From positions 1 to 8,783 of the forward strand of contig CACYDB010000207.1 of assembly GCA_902773035.1 (NCBI GenBank): a stretch of DNA of 8,783 bases. Direction: 5' to 3'. The notes below the pieces were generated by a model that saw only the letters and a list, made by a program, of their open reading frames with translations, was not told the origin of the DNA and did no database searches. Origin of the DNA: an uncultured Ruminococcus sp. GTDB lineage: Bacteria; Bacillota; Clostridia; Oscillospirales; Acutalibacteraceae. This document shows positions 5,600-8,783 of this stretch, piece after piece; positions within the stretch are counted from its first letter, which is position 1, and each line of letters starts with the position of its first letter. The translations under genes were made by a program, and so were the position numbers.

Positions 5600-5838
5600 A
5601 AAAGTTATTGTTAAGGGCTATTCATTTTTATCAGAAGAATATTTCCGCTAATACAAGCCCAAAATGCAGATATTATCCCACCTGCTCTCAATACGCGGTA
5701 GAAGCGATTCAAACTCACGGCGCGCTGAAGGGATCTCTCCTCGCAGTATGGAGGATCCTCAGATGTAACCCTTTCTCAAAGGGCGGCTTTGATCCCGTCC
5801 CCGAGAAAAAGGAAAAAAGAAAAAGAGGTCACTCTTAA
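5596..5838 (+). CDS. yidD: YidD, membrane protein insertion efficiency factor
   Basis: This 80-residue protein has the family hallmarks: an amphipathic N-terminal segment (LLLRAIHFYQKNIS, about 4-17), CRYYPTCSQYA (24-34) with C24 and C30, and RCNPFSKGGFDPVP (56-69) with C57. YidD assists YidC-dependent insertion of inner membrane proteins and is membrane associated. The basic tail (KKEKRKRGHS) is a common feature. It overlaps rnpA by four bases (ATGA), and its stop shares a base with the yidC start (TAATG). The three genes are therefore likely coupled. Confidence 0.96.
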   Translation: MKKLLLRAIHFYQKNISANTSPKCRYYPTCSQYAVEAIQTHGALKGSLLAVWRILRCNPFSKGGFDPVPEKKEKRKRGHS

Positions 5839-6818
5839 TGTTTCAGATTTTTGGATTTTTTGGAAGTATCCTCGGATACTTGCTCTGGGGTCTGTTTTAC
5901 GTATTTCAGAACTTCGGAATTTCAATTATATTCTTTACGATCATCATAAAGTTTATAATTTTTCCCTTCTCGATCAAGCAGCAAAAGAGTATGGCAAATA
6001 CTTCACGATTGCAAAAGAAGCAGAAGGAAATAAGAGAAAAATACGCTAACAACAAGCAGAAAGCTAACGAAGAGATGCAAAAGCTCTACGAAAAGGAGGG
6101 CGTAAGTCCCGCGGGCGGCTGTCTTACAAGCATAGTCCCGATGTTCATTATGCTCGGAATTTTCTACAGCGTTGCTTATCCTCTTACAAATACACTGCAC
6201 ATAGCTTCCGATATCGTTACAAACGCCACCAATTTTATCAACAGCGTACCGGGCTTCTCCGTATCCTCGGCAACTGTAATGGGCGCGGCAAGCTATCAGG
6301 AAATCTCTCTTGTTAAGGTTTTGAGCGAGTCAAAGGTATTGATTCCTCAGCTTTTCACCAACGCGGGAGACGCCGCTAATGTGCAAATGTTTGTAAACGG
6401 CTTTAATTTTGCCGGATTCAATCTTCTTACATCACCGAACACAGAGGGCATTTTCTCAATCTATATGCTCGTTCCCGTATTATGCTTTTTATCCTCAGTC
6501 GGCGCTCAGATCGTCACAATGAAGATAAACGGCACCTCGCAGAACCAGCAGGGCTGTATGAAGGTAGTAATGTACTTACTCCCGCTCTTCTCAGCGTGGA
6601 TCGCCTACTCTGTACCGTGCGCGGTCGGATTCTACTGGATTTGCTCCTCACTGTTCACTCTGGTTCAGTCTGTAATTATGGGCAAGTTCTACGGTCCCGC
6701 GGCGCTTATCGCAAAGGGCGAGGCTCAGCACGTAGCTCTGCTCGAGCAGCAGGAGGCGCTTGTAGAGTATAACTACGCTCCCGCATTTGACGGTAAGAAG
6801 AAAAACAAGAAAAAATAA
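5838..6818 (+). CDS. yidC: YidC/Oxa1-family membrane protein insertase
   Basis: This 326-residue protein inserts membrane proteins alone or with SecYEG. An amphipathic N-terminal stretch (about 1-24) leads into TM1 (about 25-45), where K38 takes the place of the conserved groove arginine. A charged cytoplasmic coiled hairpin follows (about 48-88, KQQKS to KLYEKEG), then TM2 (about 95-113). Three further hydrophobic segments lie at about 205-226, 241-258 and 262-282. A stretch of about 90 residues (114-204) lies between TM2 and the next segment, longer than in many short Gram-positive homologues. There is no lipobox, and the tail is very basic (KKKNKKK). AGAGGT lies eight bases before the ATG. 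Confidence 0.95.
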   Translation: MFQIFGFFGSILGYLLWGLFYVFQNFGISIIFFTIIIKFIIFPFSIKQQKSMANTSRLQKKQKEIREKYANNKQKANEEMQKLYEKEGVSPAGGCLTSIVPMFIMLGIFYSVAYPLTNTLHIASDIVTNATNFINSVPGFSVSSATVMGAASYQEISLVKVLSESKVLIPQLFTNAGDAANVQMFVNGFNFAGFNLLTSPNTEGIFSIYMLVPVLCFLSSVGAQIVTMKINGTSQNQQGCMKVVMYLLPLFSAWIAYSVPCAVGFYWICSSLFTLVQSVIMGKFYGPAALIAKGEAQHVALLEQQEALVEYNYAPAFDGKKKNKKK

Positions 6819-6831
6819 TTAGAGGTTTAAA

Positions 6832-7617
6832 ATGATTAAAGAAGTTATCGGAACAGGCGAGACCGAGCAGGAAGCGCTGGAAAACGCGAAGTCCCAGCTC
6901 GAGCTCGGCGAAGATGCGGAATATGACTTTGAAGTAATTCAAAGAGCCGAGAAAAAGGTTCTCGGACTTTTCGGCGGCAAGCAGGCTAAGGTCAAGCTCA
7001 CGATCGAGATCGAGGATGTTGTCGAGAAGAAAAGCCCCGCCGATACAGCTGAGAAATTCCTCAGAGACGTTATCGACGCCATGAACCTTAAGGAGCTCAC
7101 GATCGAAGCTGAAAAAACCGACGAGAGCGCCGTATTCAACATCGAGGGCGAGGACGTCGGCTACATAATCGGCAGACGCGGCGAAACTCTCGACGCTTTG
7201 CAGTATCTCACAAGCCTTGTTGCCAATCACGTTGACAACAGCTATTTCAAGATTACCGTAAACACAGGCAACTACCGTGAAAAGAGAGAAAAAACTCTCG
7301 AGATCCTCGGCAGAAAGCTCGCGTTCAAGGCGGTAAAAACAGGCAAAAAGACCTCTCTCGAGCCTATGAACCCGTATGAAAGAAGAATCATTCATACCTC
7401 CGTTCAGAAGGTAAGAGGCGCGATTTCCTGGAGCGAGGGCGAAAACGCCAACCGTCACGTTGTCGTAGGTCCCGACCCCAAGTCAAGACAGCGCAGAGGC
7501 GGCGGCTACAATAACCGTCGCGGCGGCAGACCTCAGCAGAAAAGACCCGAGGTCAACCCCGACAGAAAGCCTCTCGACGAGAGCAACGGCTCAGGTCTTT
7601 ACGGAAGAATAGACTAA
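6832..7617 (+). CDS. jag: RNA-binding protein KhpB (Jag/EloR), Jag_N-KH-R3H
   Basis: The 261 residues hold three domains in order. The Jag_N domain (about 1-58) contains TEQEALENAK and VLGLFGGKQAKV. A type II KH domain (about 75-148) has the GxxG loop GRRG at 114-117. An R3H domain (about 150-212) has PYERRIIH, with R184 and H188 as the R-x3-H pair. A Gly/Arg-rich tail follows (217-238). KhpB, usually with KhpA, binds RNA and affects cell elongation and division in Streptococcus and other Firmicutes. AGAGG lies six bases upstream of the ATG, 13 nt after the yidC stop. The gene ends with tandem TAA TAA codons and a strong terminator, which closes the operon. Confidence 0.95.
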   Translation: MIKEVIGTGETEQEALENAKSQLELGEDAEYDFEVIQRAEKKVLGLFGGKQAKVKLTIEIEDVVEKKSPADTAEKFLRDVIDAMNLKELTIEAEKTDESAVFNIEGEDVGYIIGRRGETLDALQYLTSLVANHVDNSYFKITVNTGNYREKREKTLEILGRKLAFKAVKTGKKTSLEPMNPYERRIIHTSVQKVRGAISWSEGENANRHVVVGPDPKSRQRRGGGYNNRRGGRPQQKRPEVNPDRKPLDESNGSGLYGRID

Positions 7618-7628
7618 TAATTTTCCAC

Positions 7629-7665
7629 GCCGGACAGGATTTCCTGTCCGGCTATTATTATATAT
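7629..7665 (+). terminator. Strong intrinsic terminator after jag
   Basis: GCCGGACAGG (7629-7638) and CCTGTCCGGC (7643-7652) form a perfect 10-bp GC-rich stem with a 4-base loop, followed by TATTATTATATA. It closes the rpmH-jag run and separates it from the amylase gene. The opposite strand has no U-run after the stem. Confidence 0.9.
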
Positions 7666-7696
7666 AAGGCAGAAAACAGCTCTGTAAAATCTATCC

Positions 7697-7794
7697 TGTG
7701 AAAACAAATTGTGAAAATTTTCAAAAATTATTTGAATTTGTTAAAATTCTATTGTATACTATAATAGAATAAGTGTCACAAAATATTTTTCACA
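7697..7794. repeat. TGTGAAAA elements around the amylase promoter
   Basis: TGTGAAAA occurs at 7697-7704 and 7710-7717 in the same direction, 13 bp apart start to start, and inverted (TTTTCACA) at 7787-7794 beside the ribosome-binding site. The second copy is part of a perfect palindrome TGAAAATTTTCA (7712-7723). The layout of two sites upstream and one downstream of the promoter suits a repressor or activator, but no regulator is encoded in the window. Confidence 0.5.
7738..7765 (+). promoter_or_regulatory. Predicted promoter of the amylase gene
   Basis: TTGTTA (7738-7743) and a perfect TATAAT (7760-7765) are 16 bases apart. An overlapping alternative is TTGAAT (7732-7737) with TATACT (7755-7760) at 17 bases. 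The leader would be about 35 nt, ending in AGGAG (7794-7798) eight bases before the ATG. Confidence 0.65.
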
Positions 7795-7806
7795 GGAGAT
7801 GACATT

Positions 7807-8783
7807 ATGAAAATCAAAAAATCAATATCCTGGATTTTAGCTTTATGCCTGCTTCTGTCGTGTATTTCAACAATACCGACATCCGCGGCGGAAAAAGAAA
7901 CAAAGCTGACAGGAGAAACATCGACCGACTACGGCCTTATGGAAACAGCCGACGGCAGTACGATTCTGCACTGCTTCTGCTGGAGCTTCAACACCATCAA
8001 GGAAAATATGGAGAGCATCGCCGAGGCGGGCTATTCCGCAATCCAGACCTCTCCGATAAACGAAGTTTATCCGGGCGAAAACGGCGGAATGAGCTTTATG
8101 AGCTCCAACAACGGAAAATGGTACTATAACTACCAGCCTATTTCCTACGAGATAGGCAACTATCAGCTCGGCACCGAGGAAGAATTTATAGAGATGTGCG
8201 AGGTCGCTCATTCCTACGGAGTCAAGGTCATAGTAGACGCTGTTCTCAACCACACCTCCGATGTTTATAACGTCAAGCAGTCCATCAAGGGCTTGTCCGA
8301 CGATATCCTCGACATTTATCACGAGGGCTACAATACCACAGCGGGAGAAATCAGCAATTATTCAGACAGATACCAGCTCACCCAGAAGAAGATGAGCGGT
8401 ATTCCCGATTTAAGAACTCAGAACAAGGATATCCAGAATCTCCAGCTCGACTTCCTGCAAAGATGCGTAGCCGACGGAGCAGACGGCTTCCGTTACGACG
8501 CCGCCAAGCATATCGAGCTTCCCGACGACGATCCCGAGTACGCGAGTGATTTCTGGCCGACGATCCTCGACAACGGCTCTGAATTCCAGTACGGCGAAAT
8601 CCTCCAGGGCTCAGGCTCACGCTACGCCGATTACGCCGAGTATATGGACGTCACAGCCTCATCCTACGGCGGCACGATCAGAAACGAGCTCAACAACAGC
8701 CGTATGTACGCCGACAACGTCAGGAATCTTTCAAGCGACGGCGTAACAAAGGACAAGCTCGTCGCGTGGGTAGAATCTCACGA
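7807..8783 (+). CDS. Secreted GH13 alpha-amylase, AmyE-like (partial, C-terminus outside window)
   Basis: The first 325 codons are present and the frame runs off the right edge. A signal peptide is clear: MKIKK, a hydrophobic core at about 7-23, and a likely cut after TSAA (25-28). LLSC at 16-19 is a poor lipobox, so anchoring is less likely. GH13 regions are intact. Region I is DAVLNH (144-149). Region II is GFRYDAAKH (227-235) with nucleophile D231. Region III is YGEIL (262-266) with acid/base E264. Region IV, WVESHD, is cut within its aspartate codon. Patterns such as HCFCWSFNTIKENM, AIQTSPINEVYPG and KHIELPDDDPEYASDFWP follow B. subtilis AmyE closely, pointing to GH13 subfamily 28. It should hydrolyse internal alpha-1,4 bonds of starch outside the cell. 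The missing part may carry starch-binding or cell-surface modules. Confidence 0.95.
   Translation, partial: MKIKKSISWILALCLLLSCISTIPTSAAEKETKLTGETSTDYGLMETADGSTILHCFCWSFNTIKENMESIAEAGYSAIQTSPINEVYPGENGGMSFMSSNNGKWYYNYQPISYEIGNYQLGTEEEFIEMCEVAHSYGVKVIVDAVLNHTSDVYNVKQSIKGLSDDILDIYHEGYNTTAGEISNYSDRYQLTQKKMSGIPDLRTQNKDIQNLQLDFLQRCVADGADGFRYDAAKHIELPDDDPEYASDFWPTILDNGSEFQYGEILQGSGSRYADYAEYMDVTASSYGGTIRNELNNSRMYADNVRNLSSDGVTKDKLVAWVESH

Noticed and set aside
6706..7458. 250-residue minus-strand open frame across yidC end and jag
   Set aside because: It is antisense to jag, whose domains are unmistakable; the frame is a by-product of codon bias.
7786..7794. TTTTTCACA and other CACA-containing sites near the amylase as DnaA boxes
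   Set aside because: They differ from the consensus in at least two core positions, and the repeats are better explained as a promoter-linked operator. TTTTCCACG at 7621-7629 is a 7-of-9 match that is likely chance.
7823..7863. Lipoprotein signal in the amylase (LLSC at residues 16-19)
   Set aside because: The -2 residue is Leu and a better signal peptidase I site (TSAA) follows a few residues later; left as a minor alternative.
7867..8322. 151-residue minus-strand open frame in the amylase gene
   Set aside because: It is antisense to a clear GH13 coding region and has no independent support.
1..8783. CRISPR arrays, insertion sequences, tRNA or rRNA genes, prophage or defence genes
   Set aside because: No repeat-spacer pattern, transposase, tRNA-like structure or rRNA sequence was seen on either strand.

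Overview
This window is the chromosomal replication origin neighbourhood of a low-to-medium GC Firmicute. The likeliest host is a Ruminococcus-like clostridium of the Oscillospiraceae. That assignment rests on the Gram-positive gene order, the short YidC that starts MFQ..F, the Jag/KhpB protein, and an AmyE-type secreted alpha-amylase next door. It is inferred from gene content; no 16S rRNA or other taxonomic marker is present.

Layout. The left half, on the minus strand, reads dnaA (4716 to 3403), dnaN, a small S4-domain gene (yaaA/rlbA), recF, remB, and then an incomplete gene for a zinc-ribbon protein with two membrane segments that runs off the left edge. The right half, on the plus strand, reads rpmH, rnpA, yidD, yidC, jag/khpB, a strong terminator, and a secreted GH13 alpha-amylase that runs off the right edge. 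Many junctions are tight: dnaN and yaaA overlap by 8 nt, recF and remB share TAATG, rnpA and yidD share ATGA, and yidD and yidC share TAATG. Translational coupling is therefore likely.

Origin. The 277-bp dnaA-dnaN spacer (3126-3402) holds a well-formed basal unwinding system. It has four same-orientation DnaA boxes with a TGTGGA core, a short GC-rich block, six consecutive DnaA-trios (TAA TAG TAG TAA TAG TAG), and an AT-rich stretch beyond them. The dnaA-rpmH spacer (4717-5033) carries two divergent sigma-A-type promoters, a DnaA-box-like site inside a small hairpin in the dnaA leader, and a terminator-like dyad reading towards dnaA. It does not hold the cluster of good DnaA boxes found upstream of dnaA in Bacillus subtilis.

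How the genes work together. DnaA opens the origin, DnaN is the sliding clamp, and RecF works on gaps and stalled forks. RemB is a DNA-binding regulator. RpmH and the small S4 protein relate to the ribosome, and RnpA is the protein subunit of RNase P. YidD and YidC serve membrane-protein insertion. KhpB is an RNA-binding protein linked to cell-envelope control. The amylase is an extracellular starch-degrading enzyme and is the one accessory gene. It sits where mnmE/mnmG/rsmG often follow jag, and the zinc-ribbon gene sits where gyrB/gyrA often follow remB, so conserved synteny breaks on both sides.

I found no clear new multi-gene system. The least-explained items are the minus-strand terminator dyad upstream of dnaA, the repeated TGTGAAAA elements around the amylase promoter, the hairpin-borne DnaA-like box in the dnaA leader, and the zinc-ribbon membrane protein.
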